The notes beneath the pieces were generated by a model, which saw nothing but the letters and a program-made list of their open reading frames with translations, was not told the origin of the DNA and ran no database searches. From Anatilimnocola floriformis (GTDB lineage Bacteria > Planctomycetota > Planctomycetia > Pirellulales > Pirellulaceae): a stretch of 64,000 nt of DNA. Positions 7,727 through 16,436 of the stretch are shown in pieces (the first letter of the stretch is position 1; the number at the start of each line of letters is the position of its first letter). The translations under genes were made by a program, and so were the position numbers. The DNA is taken from NCBI RefSeq assembly GCF_024256385.1, contig NZ_JAMLFW010000001.1, positions 682,001-746,000 on the forward strand. Reading direction: 5' to 3'.

Positions 7727-9103
7727 CTACTTCAGCAGTTCCGTCACTGCTGAGGTCATCGTACTGACGGCGGTCACGATTGATTCATCGGCATCGGGAT
7801 AAAATAGTGGCGAGTGGAGCGATGGCGGCTCCTGACCGAGCTCTTTGTAGCGAGTGAGTCGTTTGGCGTTCACGACGCCGAGGCGGTACATCAAAATTGG
7901 CACGCCGGCCCGGCCGTATTCGCTGAAGTCTTCGCCACCCATCGACGGCTCGCCGGGCTCGACGTTATTTTCGCCGAGCAACTCGCGGAAATTCTGATTC
8001 AGCCGCACGGCGAGCTTCTCATCGTTGAAGGTTGCTGGTGTGCCATCCGAAAAAGCGATGACCGGCTCCGGCGCGCCGGCCGCCACGGCTACCCCCTTGG
8101 CTTTGCGTTCGATGGCCGATTTGAGTTGCGCGCGCACCTTGTCGCTGTAGCTCCGCACGGTCAATTGCAGATGACACGTGTCGCCGATGATGTTGTGCTT
8201 CGTGCCGCCATGAATCGAGCCGACGGTGATCACGGCGGGCTCGGTCGGCTTGATTTCGCGACTGACGATCGTCTGTAGCGCGACGATCAATTCCGCCGCT
8301 TGCACAATGGGATCGATGGTCGTGTGCGGCATGGCGCCGTGGCCGCCGCGGCCGCGCACGGTGATGTCAACACTATCGACGTTGGCCAAAATGTAACCGC
8401 CCCGAATGCCGATTCGGCCGGTGGCGAGGCCTGAATCGCAATGGAGCGCAACGGCGTAATCGGGCTTAGTGAATCGCTCGAACAGTTTGTCATCGAGCAT
8501 CTTCCGCGCGCCAGATCCCCGTTCCTCGGCAGGCTGACCGAGGAGCATCAGCGTTCCCTTCCACTGATCTTTGTGGGCGGCGAAGTAACGGGCCGTCGCA
8601 ATCAGATTGGTCATGTGAATATCGTGACCGCAGGCGTGCATCACCCCCACGTCGTTGCCGGTGTCGTTCTTCACCGTCACTTGCGAGGCGTACGCCAGGC
8701 CGGTCGCCTCCTTCACCGGCAGCGCGTCGAGATCGGTCCGGACCATGATCGTCTTGCCGGCGCCGTTCTTCAGCAGGCCCACCACGCCATAACCGCCGAT
8801 GTTTTCGGTCACTTCGCAGCCGGCGTCTTTCAAATGCTTCGCGACCGTCGCAGCCGTTGCCTTTTCATGAAACGAGAGCTCCGGGTTGCGGTGAAAATGC
8901 TGATAGATGCTGCGGAGCTCGTCCAGGTTCTTTTCTGCCCAGACCGTGCCGGGAGATTTGTCCTTTTCTTTGGGCTGAGCGTTGGCGGTCGCAGAAAAAT
9001 GCCCGAAAAACAGCATGGAACACGTTGCAGCCAACGTGGTTAGGGTGACGAACGGGGGGCATTGTGCAAACCAGCGACTGTTCATAAAATTTGCCCAGTT
9101 CAT
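7727..9103 (-). CDS. Secreted M20-family amidohydrolase/peptidase
   Basis: 458 aa. The N-terminus holds a hydrophobic export segment (residues ~19-42) ending near 'SATANAQP'. The rest is a full M20D-type dipeptidase/aminoacylase: 'RNPELSFHE', 'VRTDLDALPV' (metal-bridging Asp), 'HACGHDIHMT' (Cys and His metal ligands), 'GQPAEERGSGA' (catalytic Glu/metal ligand), a lid domain with 'GRGGHGAMPH', and the last ligand His in 'SLHSPLF'. 'MGGEDFSEY' near the C-terminus is also typical of this subfamily, which hydrolyses N-acyl or amide bonds of amino acids such as hippurate or indole-acetyl amino acids. A second in-frame ATG at 9085 is possible. Because it is exported, the likely substrate is an extracellular acylated amino acid or peptide. 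The gene stands alone, with a strong hairpin just upstream of the start. Confidence 0.9.
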   Translation of the reverse strand: MNWANFMNSRWFAQCPPFVTLTTLAATCSMLFFGHFSATANAQPKEKDKSPGTVWAEKNLDELRSIYQHFHRNPELSFHEKATAATVAKHLKDAGCEVTENIGGYGVVGLLKNGAGKTIMVRTDLDALPVKEATGLAYASQVTVKNDTGNDVGVMHACGHDIHMTNLIATARYFAAHKDQWKGTLMLLGQPAEERGSGARKMLDDKLFERFTKPDYAVALHCDSGLATGRIGIRGGYILANVDSVDITVRGRGGHGAMPHTTIDPIVQAAELIVALQTIVSREIKPTEPAVITVGSIHGGTKHNIIGDTCHLQLTVRSYSDKVRAQLKSAIERKAKGVAVAAGAPEPVIAFSDGTPATFNDEKLAVRLNQNFRELLGENNVEPGEPSMGGEDFSEYGRAGVPILMYRLGVVNAKRLTRYKELGQEPPSLHSPLFYPDADESIVTAVSTMTSAVTELLK

Positions 9104-9122
9104 AATTTGTCATTGTTCATAC

Positions 9123-9169
9123 GGCAGGTAGTCGCGCTCATCTTTGCGACTACCTGCCAGTTTTTTTTT
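9123..9169 (+). terminator. Perfect hairpin plus T9 run upstream of the M20 gene
   Basis: A 13-bp perfect stem (9123-9135 with 9146-9158), a 10-nt loop and then nine T's (9161-9169) form a textbook intrinsic terminator for plus-strand transcription. No plus-strand gene lies upstream; the stem is only 19 bp from the M20 start codon on the opposite strand. It may stop antisense transcription into the region or act as a 5' UTR hairpin for the M20 mRNA. Confidence 0.65.
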
Positions 9170-9301
9170 GCACGGTCCGGTTCGGCCCGAGTGCGGTAAG
9201 CACATGCAAGCCCACGTACGATAAAGCGTCGGCAGGGGGATGGCAATCAAAACATCCGCGGAGACTTCGCGGTCTGATTGCTCTCTCGACATTCTCTCTC
9301 G

Positions 9302-9434
9302 TTAGCCACCAGCTTTAGCTGGTGGGCGAGATCCGCAGAGTGCCGGGCTTTAGCCGTGAATTCTTCTGCCAATAGAATGGCTAAAGCCGGAAGCGTCTTT
9401 GTTTGCTTTCCCTCAGCTAAAGCTGAGGGCTAAG
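9302..9434. repeat. Composite palindromic repeat (three hairpins) in the 9.1-9.44 kb gap
   Basis: Three inverted repeats follow one another: 'CCACCAGCTTTAGCTGGTGG' (about 9306-9325); an outer pair 'CCGGCTTTAGCC'-like around 9342-9353 and 'GGCTAAAGCCGG' near 9379-9390, enclosing an AT-richer loop; and 'CCCTCAGCTAAAGCTGAGGG' at about 9412-9431. All share the core AGCTAAAGC/GCTTTAGC. This pattern is typical of dispersed palindromic repeats in planctomycete genomes. The rest of the 340-bp gap has no convincing gene. Confidence 0.7.
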
Positions 9435-9443
9435 AAGACACCC

Positions 9444-10751
9444 TCACTCCCCACGTGTGCCTTTCGGCGTGACGTCGCTGAGCGACACTACCGTATCGGC
9501 AAAGAGCGACTTCCCCTCGGTATCTAAAAACCTCGCAGTAAGCGTCGGCGGTTGAACCGTGGAGTCTGCCGTCAGTTCCAGGAAGGTGTTCGGCTGTTCC
9601 TTCGATTCCAGCAGGAAGGGATGCGGCACGTTGAGGGCCGGGATGACCTTGTCGTGGATTGGCGACGAGATGAAATCCCACAGCGGATAGCCGGCGAACT
9701 TGGGTGGGTAACGCAGTAACCGAGTCACGTGAATGTCGCCGCCGATCAGCATCACGCCGCTGATCCGTTGCTCCTTGATGAACGTGAAAAGTGCCGCCCG
9801 CTCGGCGTTATACGTTTCCCAGTCGTCCTTCTCTTTGTTCTGTTTGTCCTCCCAAATCACGCCGTTCATCAGCAACTTGAAGGGCGCGGTGCTGGCCCGC
9901 AGCTGCGCGGTGAGCCATTCCCATTGGCCCTTGCCGAGCAATGTTTTCTGCGTGGGATCGGCGAACGACGGGCCGGTGTAGGACCACCAGCGGGCGTCGA
10001 TCAAAAACATCTCGACCGGACCCCAGCGAAACGAAGTGTAGATCCCTTCCTTGCCGTCGCCGAACTCCGTTTGCGCGCGATACTCGGTGAAGACTTGCCG
10101 GCTGTTCTCTTTTCCCTTGAGCGTGCCATCGGCGTCGTTCTTGCCGAAGTCGTGATCGTCCCACGTCGACCAGAACGGCCGCGTGGAGAGGAGCGATTGA
10201 TACTCCGGCACCGAGGCGAATGCGCGATGTCGACTGCGCTGCTTGGCGATGTCGGTAGAGTCGATGTAAGGAGTGTCTCCGCCGAGAACGACGACGTCGG
10301 GATTTTCGGCGAGCATCCGCGTCCACACTGCGCGACTTCCTTCGTCTTCGCGGGCGCAGGAACCGAAGGCTAGTTTTACTTTTGCTGGCGCTTCGGGTGC
10401 GGGAGCGGTCGTAAACGAACAAGGCCGGCCACCCGCCGTTTCGGCCAGGTAGCGCGTGCCAGTCTCTAAGCCACTGATGAACCAGTGAATCGTGTTGTCG
10501 TTTTCGGCCTTGGCTTCGGCGGTGATTTCTCGCACTGTTTCTTTGCCATCTGCCGTGCGCAGCTTGAGAACGTGTCGTCCCGGTTTGGCAAAGCGGGCCC
10601 AGAGGATGGTCGACGTCGTGTCGGTATGCCCCACCAGCGGCCCGATGACTTCCGCCGCGGCGGCTCCTTCGGCGGCCCGGCAAGCAGCATCGGCCAAGGG
10701 AATGGCAGCGCCAGCGGCGAGAAATGTACGGCGAGAGAGAGCGTTGTTCAT
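9444..10751 (-). CDS. PhoD-like phosphodiesterase/alkaline phosphatase, Tat-exported
   Basis: 435 aa. The N-terminus 'LSRRTFLAAGAAIPLA' is a twin-arginine signal, meaning the folded, metal-loaded enzyme is exported. An N-terminal Fn3-like domain (residues ~35-115, 'TSTILWARFAKPG') precedes a metallophosphatase domain with 'AFGSCAREDEG', 'VVLGGDTPYID', 'STWDDHDFGKNDADG', 'NGVIWED' and 'GVMLIGGDIHVT', matching the PhoD family that uses calcium/iron at the active site to cleave phosphomono- or diesters. The order of motifs and ~435 aa length are normal for the family. It stands alone on the minus strand with a 508-bp gene-free region upstream, where regulation (for example by phosphate) could act, although I see no clear operator. 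Confidence 0.9.
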   Translation of the reverse strand: MNNALSRRTFLAAGAAIPLADAACRAAEGAAAAEVIGPLVGHTDTTSTILWARFAKPGRHVLKLRTADGKETVREITAEAKAENDNTIHWFISGLETGTRYLAETAGGRPCSFTTAPAPEAPAKVKLAFGSCAREDEGSRAVWTRMLAENPDVVVLGGDTPYIDSTDIAKQRSRHRAFASVPEYQSLLSTRPFWSTWDDHDFGKNDADGTLKGKENSRQVFTEYRAQTEFGDGKEGIYTSFRWGPVEMFLIDARWWSYTGPSFADPTQKTLLGKGQWEWLTAQLRASTAPFKLLMNGVIWEDKQNKEKDDWETYNAERAALFTFIKEQRISGVMLIGGDIHVTRLLRYPPKFAGYPLWDFISSPIHDKVIPALNVPHPFLLESKEQPNTFLELTADSTVQPPTLTARFLDTEGKSLFADTVVSLSDVTPKGTRGE

Positions 10752-11259
10752 CGGTGGGCTCGAGCGAAGTGAGTTCTAGGCGAGGCCCTCAGATTAGCTG
10801 ACTGGGCGAATGGTGTGCGATTCGACTGATGAAAAATTGATGAAGCAGATTGACGTAGATAGTAAATTTATGTACACTAATTAGTTGCGAATGGGTTGAG
10901 CAGCGGCGCGCGTTCCTGGGGCGTAAGCGGAGTCGCGAGCCGATCTCAGCAGTCGAGTCGAGCGCAGTAGAAGTGGTGGTGAGCGATTCCGAATCGTTGT
11001 GGAAACTGTTGTGCGAAAACAACGCCCGAAATTAAGGGTTATGGATTGGAGAAGTGCGGCAAGTGGTTGGCCGGTCGCAGGTTCAGGAAGAAGAGAAATG
11101 CCTAAGAGTTCACTAGCGGTTTGTGGCGAAGTGTTGTGAAACAACAGTGGTAAAACGCACTGTTTTGTACGTAAGTGGTGAAATAGTCGGTGATTAAGAA
11201 GGCTTCAATTTCCGCGCAAAAGCGTTGTATGTTCGGACGCGAAGGAAAGTGAAGGGGAA
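10752..11259. other. 508-bp intergenic region without a convincing gene
   Basis: The sequence is somewhat richer in A/T than its neighbours. It holds only short plus-strand frames, including one of about 57 codons without an ATG ending at a TAA near 11033, and two overlapping hairpins around 11132-11170 (stem 'TGTTGT/ACAACA' and stem 'AACAGTG/CACTGTT'). These hairpins lie just beyond the 3' end of the minus-strand gene at 11260 and might end its transcript, though no strong T-run follows. It also contains the upstream region of the PhoD gene. Confidence 0.5.
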
Positions 11260-11604
11260 TTAAGCCGGCGTTAGGAGGCGGGCGATTTCGGCAACGGCGG
11301 CTTGCAGAGAGTGGACAGCCATTTGAAAGTTGGTGTGCTGCGAGATCTCGGGCTGGATGGTCGCGAACGACTCGGTCGCGCGGCGGAGCTTGGCGAGCTT
11401 TTTGGTCGCCATCCGCAGATACTCGGCAGCATTCCCCTCCTTCAGCGGCCCACCGAGGGCGAGCATGTAGTCGTAGAGTTCGCGGTGGACTTCGGCCAGT
11501 TCGTCGTCCTCGGCGGCTTCGTCGCTATGCTTGAGAAAAGCGCGGACCATCCAGACATGCGCTAGTTGCGTGTCGATGGTCTGCATAAGATGTTCGGGAG
11601 TCAT
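11260..11604 (-). CDS. Conserved hypothetical helical protein (114 aa)
   Basis: A fully helical-looking protein without signal or membrane segment. It opens 'MTPEHLMQTIDTQLAHVWMV', has an acidic middle ('DEAAEDDELAEVHRELYDY') and a basic stretch ('MATKKLAKLRRATE'), suggesting a small four-helix bundle. I recognise no catalytic motif and no named family; similar short proteins probably exist in related planctomycetes because codon use and amino-acid pattern look genuinely coding. It is a single-gene unit; the next gene to the right is divergent, with a palindromic repeat between the two start codons. Confidence 0.6.
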   Translation of the reverse strand: MTPEHLMQTIDTQLAHVWMVRAFLKHSDEAAEDDELAEVHRELYDYMLALGGPLKEGNAAEYLRMATKKLAKLRRATESFATIQPEISQHTNFQMAVHSLQAAVAEIARLLTPA

Positions 11605-11663
11605 GAGAATTGTTGATTGCAGATTTTGGATTGCAGATCGGGTTAGTGTAATCTGTTTTTCCT

Positions 11664-11736
11664 GTAGCTGAATTCGCCAGAATTCAGTGGCACTGAGTTG
11701 ATTGCAGATCGACTGAATTCTGGCGAATTCAGCTAC
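11664..11736. repeat. Perfect 25-bp palindrome 14 nt before the PVC dehydrogenase start
   Basis: Arms 11664-11688 and 11712-11736 are exact inverse copies (core 'GAATTCGCCAGAATTC'), separated by 23 bp. A second copy of the same arms is at 56002-56070, again ending 15 nt before a start codon. As RNA the element would fold into a 25-bp stem just before the ribosome-binding region. Confidence 0.9.
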
Positions 11737-11750
11737 TTTGAAATCCTTCC

Positions 11751-14700
11751 ATGAAACACCTCTCCCTCCTGTTTGTTGCCCTCCTCCTCGTCGGCGTTTC
11801 GCGCGCTGCGTTCGCTGCCGATCCCTTTGCCGAAGGGGTGCGGACCACGCCTTGGTTGTCGCCTGCCGACGAGCAAAAAGCGTTCAAGCTGCCGCCCGGT
11901 TTCGAAATCAATCTGGTCGCTGCCGAGCCCGATATTCAAAAGCCGCTGAACATGCAGTTCGACGAGCAGGGCCGCATCTGGCTGACGTGCACGGTCGAAT
12001 ATCCCTACGCCGCGCCCAGCGATCGGCCGGCGAAGGACAGCATTCGTGTGCTGGAAGACACCGACGGCGATGGCCGGTTCGAGAAGATGACCATCTTCGC
12101 CGAGGGGCTGAATATTCCGATGGGCATCTATCCGTGGAAGGGTGGCTGCATCGCGTTCAACATTCCGGACATCGTGCATTTCGAAGATACCGATGGCGAT
12201 CTGAAGTGCGACAAACGGACGAAGCTCTACGGGCCGTTCGACACGACGCGCGATACGCACGGCATGTGCAACGCGTTCCGCCGCGGCTTCGATGGCTGGG
12301 TCTATGCCTGCCACGGCTTCAACAACAACAGCAAGGTGAAGGGGGCCGACGGCAACGAAGTGGTGATGAACAGCGGCAACACGTTCCGCTTCAAGCTCGA
12401 TGGTTCGCGCATCGAAAATTACACCTTCGGCCAGGTGAATCCCTTCGGCATGTGCCTCGACGAGCGGTTCAACATTTTCACCGCCGATTGCCACAGCAAA
12501 CCCGTTTATCAACTGCTGCTGCATGGGCAGTATCCAGGCTTCGGCCGCAAGGACGACGGCCTCGGTTTCGTGCCGCCGATGATGGAGCATTTGCACGGCA
12601 GCACGGCGATCGCCGGCGTGTGCATTTACAGCGGCGATAATTTTCCGGAGAAATATCGCGGCCTGTTCTATAGCGGCAACGTGATGACGAGTCGCATCAA
12701 CTGCAACGCCGCCGAGTACCACGGCAGCACGATCAAAGCCAAGGAACAGCCCGATTTTCTCAGCACCGAAGATCCGTGGTTCCGCCCGGTCGACATTCAC
12801 ATCGGCCCCGATGGCGGCATGTACATTCTCGATTTCTACAACCGCATCATCGGCCACTACGAAGTGCCGCTGCCCCATCCGGGCCGCGATCGCACGAGCG
12901 GCCGCATCTGGCGCGTGACTTACAAAGGTGATGATGCTGCGACCAAACCAGTGAAGATGCCGAAGTCGCTGAAGGGGCTGTCGACTGCCGAGCTGTTGAA
13001 AGAGCTCGATAATTCGAACCTGCAGCGCCGCCTGCAAGTGCAACACTATGTGACCGATGTTGTGGGAGCGCCCGCCGCGACCGAAGTGCAAGACTACTTT
13101 GCCAAGGTCGGTGAAAAGTCGCCCGGCTATGTACATGGCATGTGGATGGTCGAAGCCCTGCTCAAAGACAAAGCCAACCTGGGCTCGCCGGAAGGGGAGC
13201 TCGCTTGGATTCACCATGCGAAAGCTCTCGCCAATCGGGCCACCGCCGATGTCTTCACCGACATCAAGGTTGTCACCGATGCCAAGTCTCCCCCCTTCGC
13301 TCGTCGGGCGAGCGCCGACGCGATTGCCATGCATCCGGAGAATGTTCCCGTCGCGGCGCTGCTCGCCGCGCTGCGTGAAGTTCCCGGCGATGACAATCAT
13401 CTCTCGTATGCGATTCGTCAGGCGCTCAAGAGTCGGCTGCAAGTAGCCAAGTCGCCGGCCGAAGTGCTCGACTGGAAACTGACTGCTGCCCAAATCAACG
13501 ATCTCGCCCCGATTTGCCTCGCGGTGAATAACGGCGCCGCGGGAACGCTCCTTCTTTCGCAAATCGAGTCGGGCAGTGTCAATCGCGAGCAGATGGCAAC
13601 CTACATGCAACATGTCGCCAAGAATGCTGCTGGCGATATTGTGGCCCGCGTCGCGCCCATCGCGCAGAAGCAATTGGGTAACGACCTGCCGATGCAAGCG
13701 CAGATGATCAGCGCGATCTTTGCGGGCCTGGCCACGCGCGGCGAAGAGCCGAAGCGGGAGCTATTCGACTGGGCCAATGAGGTCGCTATTCAACTGCTTT
13801 CGCCGCCAGCAACAGAGGTCTTTTCCTGGCAAGCCGCTGCCGTCGAAGGTGCGCCGCCGTCGCAACAGCCGTGGGTGATTGTCGAGCGGAAGAGCTCGGA
13901 TAGCGAAGCGAAGCACAAGTTCTACGATAGCTTGGCCCGCGGCGAAACGCTGACCGGCAGCTATCGCAGCTCGGCCTTCGATCTGCCGGAAAAGTTGTCG
14001 TTCTGGTGCGCCGGCCATCATGGTGTGCCAGGGGCGAAGGGGAACGATCTGAATAAAATTCTGCTGCGCGACGCGGATACGAAAGAAGTCCTCGCCGAAT
14101 CGCGGCCGCCGCGTAACGACATCGCGCAGAAGACCGAATGGGATCTGAAGAAGTTCGCCGGCAAGCGGGGCTACATCGAGCTCATCGATGGCGACACCGG
14201 CACCGGTTACGCCTGGTTCGCTGTCGGCCGCTTCTCGCTCGCAGCCCTCAATCCCCTGCCGCAAATTGCCAATCAAGCGGCCGGCGCCGAACTCGTCGCG
14301 CGATTTAAGCTCACCGGCCTTCGTCCACGCCTGGGCGAATTGCTCGGCAGTGAAAAGACCGATCCTGCCGTTCGCGCCGCAGCCGGTCAGGCCTTTGTCG
14401 CGCTCGAAACCGCGGCGCCGAACCGAGCGATTGCGACGGCCCTCGGCAGCACCGAGTTGATCGGCGTCGATCGCGGCCAGTTGCTCAATTCGCTAACGTC
14501 CGGCGACGAAAAACAAGTTGCCACCGCACTGCAAACGGTGCTGAAGGCCAGCTCGCTCCGGCTGCAAACATTGATCGCCGAAACGCTGACGAGCGATGCC
14601 GGCGGCGTGGAAGTTCTGTTTGCACTCGTCAAAGCGGGGCAAGCTTCGCCGCGGCTGCTGATGCTGCCGGCGATCAATACGCGGCTGCAAACTTTGAAAA

Positions 14701-15233
14701 CACCGAACTGGAAAGAGCAAGTTGCCGAGCTGACTGCCGGTTTGCCGACCGATGCCGAAGCGCGCGACAAATTGATCGCCGAGCGCAAACTGGCCCTCGA
14801 AAAGAACATGGCCAGCGGAGTGCGCGGCGGAGAGCTCTTCACCAAGCACTGCGCGGCCTGCCATCAAATCGCCGGCAAGGGAAATGTCGTCGGCCCGCAA
14901 CTCGACGGCATCGGCCTGCGCGGCCGCGATCGTTTGCTCGAGGACATTCTCGATCCCAACCGCAACGTCGATGTCGCCTTCCGCACGACCACGCTGCAAC
15001 TCGCCGACGGCCGCGTCCTCAGCGGCTTGTTCCGCCGCGAAGAAGGTGCGTTGCTAGTGCTCGTCGATCCGCAAGGCAAGGAATTCACCGTTCCCAAAGC
15101 CGACGTCGAAGAGAAAAAGCAAACCCAACTATCTCTAATGCCAGCGAACGTCGGCGAAACAATCACGCCCACCGATTTCGCGGACCTGGCAACCTACTTG
15201 CTGGAACAAAAAACAGCGAAGAAGGCGGAGTAA
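11751..15233 (+). CDS. PVC-type membrane-bound dehydrogenase with HEAT-like middle and C-terminal cytochrome c
   Basis: 1160 aa with a signal peptide (residues 1-22, 'LFVALLLVGVSRAAFA'). Residues ~30-390 are the PVC dehydrogenase N-terminal beta-propeller ('KLPPGFEINLVAAEPDIQKP', 'WLTCTVEYPY', 'DTDGDGRFEKMTIFAEGLN', 'DIHIGPDGGMYILDFYN'). A long alpha-helical HEAT-like region follows, then a lectin/LamG-like insert near 690-830. The C-terminus holds a class I cytochrome c domain: CAACH (C1034, C1037, H1038) and the TIGR02603-type 'LLEDILDPNRNVD'. Such proteins are specific to planctomycetes and verrucomicrobia and are thought to oxidise sugars or alcohols in the periplasm, passing electrons to the heme; the substrate is unknown. 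The ATG at 11751 follows a long palindrome. The tRNA-Arg on the other strand starts 6 bp past the stop. Confidence 0.93.
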   Translation: MKHLSLLFVALLLVGVSRAAFAADPFAEGVRTTPWLSPADEQKAFKLPPGFEINLVAAEPDIQKPLNMQFDEQGRIWLTCTVEYPYAAPSDRPAKDSIRVLEDTDGDGRFEKMTIFAEGLNIPMGIYPWKGGCIAFNIPDIVHFEDTDGDLKCDKRTKLYGPFDTTRDTHGMCNAFRRGFDGWVYACHGFNNNSKVKGADGNEVVMNSGNTFRFKLDGSRIENYTFGQVNPFGMCLDERFNIFTADCHSKPVYQLLLHGQYPGFGRKDDGLGFVPPMMEHLHGSTAIAGVCIYSGDNFPEKYRGLFYSGNVMTSRINCNAAEYHGSTIKAKEQPDFLSTEDPWFRPVDIHIGPDGGMYILDFYNRIIGHYEVPLPHPGRDRTSGRIWRVTYKGDDAATKPVKMPKSLKGLSTAELLKELDNSNLQRRLQVQHYVTDVVGAPAATEVQDYFAKVGEKSPGYVHGMWMVEALLKDKANLGSPEGELAWIHHAKALANRATADVFTDIKVVTDAKSPPFARRASADAIAMHPENVPVAALLAALREVPGDDNHLSYAIRQALKSRLQVAKSPAEVLDWKLTAAQINDLAPICLAVNNGAAGTLLLSQIESGSVNREQMATYMQHVAKNAAGDIVARVAPIAQKQLGNDLPMQAQMISAIFAGLATRGEEPKRELFDWANEVAIQLLSPPATEVFSWQAAAVEGAPPSQQPWVIVERKSSDSEAKHKFYDSLARGETLTGSYRSSAFDLPEKLSFWCAGHHGVPGAKGNDLNKILLRDADTKEVLAESRPPRNDIAQKTEWDLKKFAGKRGYIELIDGDTGTGYAWFAVGRFSLAALNPLPQIANQAAGAELVARFKLTGLRPRLGELLGSEKTDPAVRAAAGQAFVALETAAPNRAIATALGSTELIGVDRGQLLNSLTSGDEKQVATALQTVLKASSLRLQTLIAETLTSDAGGVEVLFALVKAGQASPRLLMLPAINTRLQTLKTPNWKEQVAELTAGLPTDAEARDKLIAERKLALEKNMASGVRGGELFTKHCAACHQIAGKGNVVGPQLDGIGLRGRDRLLEDILDPNRNVDVAFRTTTLQLADGRVLSGLFRREEGALLVLVDPQGKEFTVPKADVEEKKQTQLSLMPANVGETITPTDFADLATYLLEQKTAKKAE

Positions 15234-15239
15234 CCGAAG

Positions 15240-15313
15240 CACCCCCAGCAGGATTCGAACCTGCGACCTGCCGCTTAGAAGGCGGCTGCTCTATCCAGCT
15301 GAGCTATAGGGGC
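15240..15313 (-). tRNA. tRNA-Arg (anticodon TCT)
   Basis: On the minus strand the cloverleaf starts 'GCCCCTATAGCTCAGCTGGA': a 7-bp acceptor stem including G-U pairs, D-arm 'GCTC...GAGC', anticodon stem 'GCCGC/GCGGC' with loop CTTCTAA, and T-arm 'GCAGG TTCGAAT CCTGC'. The anticodon TCT reads AGA (and AGG by wobble) arginine codons. The discriminator is G and CCA is not encoded. Length is 74 nt. It converges with the dehydrogenase gene. Confidence 0.97.
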
Positions 15314-15509
15314 GGAAATCGCCGAATGCTGTCGCTGCAAATGACTGCATTCGGCTGCTCGCATTATTCCGGCGATTGATCGACACGTAAAGCGGCGGGA
15401 AAGTTCGCTTTCTAGCCGCTGGCGTCTGCTGCTTCAGCCGTTTGCCCTTGTGCGGAGTGGCGGTTTGGGCTAATTCGGCCGCTGTGTATCAGGGTCATGG
15501 TGGAAAAGT

Positions 15510-16436
15510 ATGCCTCCGCGCAGCATTCAGCTTGGGCGAGCCAGGACTTCCGCGCTGCGGAAGCATGGCCGTGCTGCGCTTTTGCTGTGCGCCGTCGCGA
15601 TTTTTTGCGCTACCGCCTGCGGTTGTCGCAGCGGTGCGCCGAACGAGCAGGCGTGGCAGATGCTGTTGCCGGAGATGAATACTCCCTCGAATGACCGGAA
15701 CTGGATCGTCGAGCACAAGGTGCTGGCTCGCGCCGAGATGAAGGGTGAGCAAATCACCTTGCACAACGTCCGCAATGCCGAGTTCTTTACCTATCGCGAT
15801 TGCCTGGTCGATTATTACGACAAGACGTTCGCGATCGGCGACGTGCAGAATGTCGACTTCCTGGTTGTCCCCTTCAACGAGCAACGGGCTCTCGCGCACA
15901 CATTTCTCAGCTTCGGCTTGGCCGATGGTGATCGAGTGGGCGTGTCGGTCGAGGTGCGACTTGAGAAGGGAGAAGAGTACAACCCAATTCCGGGAGCGCT
16001 GGGGCAATTTGAGTTGATGTACGTCGTCGCCAGTGAGCAGGATCTGATTCGCGTCCGGGTCGAGCAGCGGAAGTGCGATGTCTATGCGTACCGCGGCAGC
16101 GCCACGCCGCAGCAATGCCAGCAACTGCTGATCGACATTCTCCGCCGCGTGAACAAGCTGAACGATACGCCCGAGCTCTACGACTCGATCACGAATAACT
16201 GCACGACCAATATCGTGCAGCACATCAATCATCTGGCCCCCGGCAAAATTCCGCAGGACTATCGCGTGCTGTTGCCGGGCTTTAGCGACCAGTTGGCTTA
16301 CGACCTGAAGCTGATCGATACCAGCCTGCCATTCGAAGAAACCAAACGCCGTGCGCGCGTGAACGACATGGTCCTCAAGTATCGCAACGATCCGAATTTC
16401 TCGGCCCGCATTCGAGGCGAACGCGTCGTGCGATAG
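15510..16436 (+). CDS. DUF4105/Lnb-like protein (putative lipoprotein N-acyltransferase domain)
   Basis: 308 aa. A basic stretch and a hydrophobic segment (residues ~20-42) give a signal anchor; cysteines in 'CATACGCRSG' could form a lipobox-like site. The rest matches DUF4105: 'LHNVRNAEFFTYRDCLVDYY', 'VDFLVVPFNEQRALAHTF' (His at residue 130), 'SVEVRLEKGEEYNPIPG', 'YVVASEQDLIRVR' and 'ITNNCTTNIV' (Cys at 231). This domain was identified as Lnb in Bacteroides, an N-acyltransferase that finishes triacylation of lipoproteins using a Cys-His pair. The two residues are present here, so the same chemistry in the periplasm is plausible, but planctomycete members have not, to my knowledge, been tested. 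There is ~200 bp of gene-free sequence between the tRNA and the start. Confidence 0.8.
   Translation: MPPRSIQLGRARTSALRKHGRAALLLCAVAIFCATACGCRSGAPNEQAWQMLLPEMNTPSNDRNWIVEHKVLARAEMKGEQITLHNVRNAEFFTYRDCLVDYYDKTFAIGDVQNVDFLVVPFNEQRALAHTFLSFGLADGDRVGVSVEVRLEKGEEYNPIPGALGQFELMYVVASEQDLIRVRVEQRKCDVYAYRGSATPQQCQQLLIDILRRVNKLNDTPELYDSITNNCTTNIVQHINHLAPGKIPQDYRVLLPGFSDQLAYDLKLIDTSLPFEETKRRARVNDMVLKYRNDPNFSARIRGERVVR

Noticed and set aside
9110-9292. 60-codon frame over the hairpin upstream of the M20 gene
   Set aside because: Covers the terminator-like palindrome and has no ribosome-binding site or recognisable sequence.
11733-13697. 654-codon open frame antisense to the PVC dehydrogenase
   Set aside because: High GC with strong third-position bias makes long antisense frames; the sense protein has clear domains and a heme motif while the antisense one has none.
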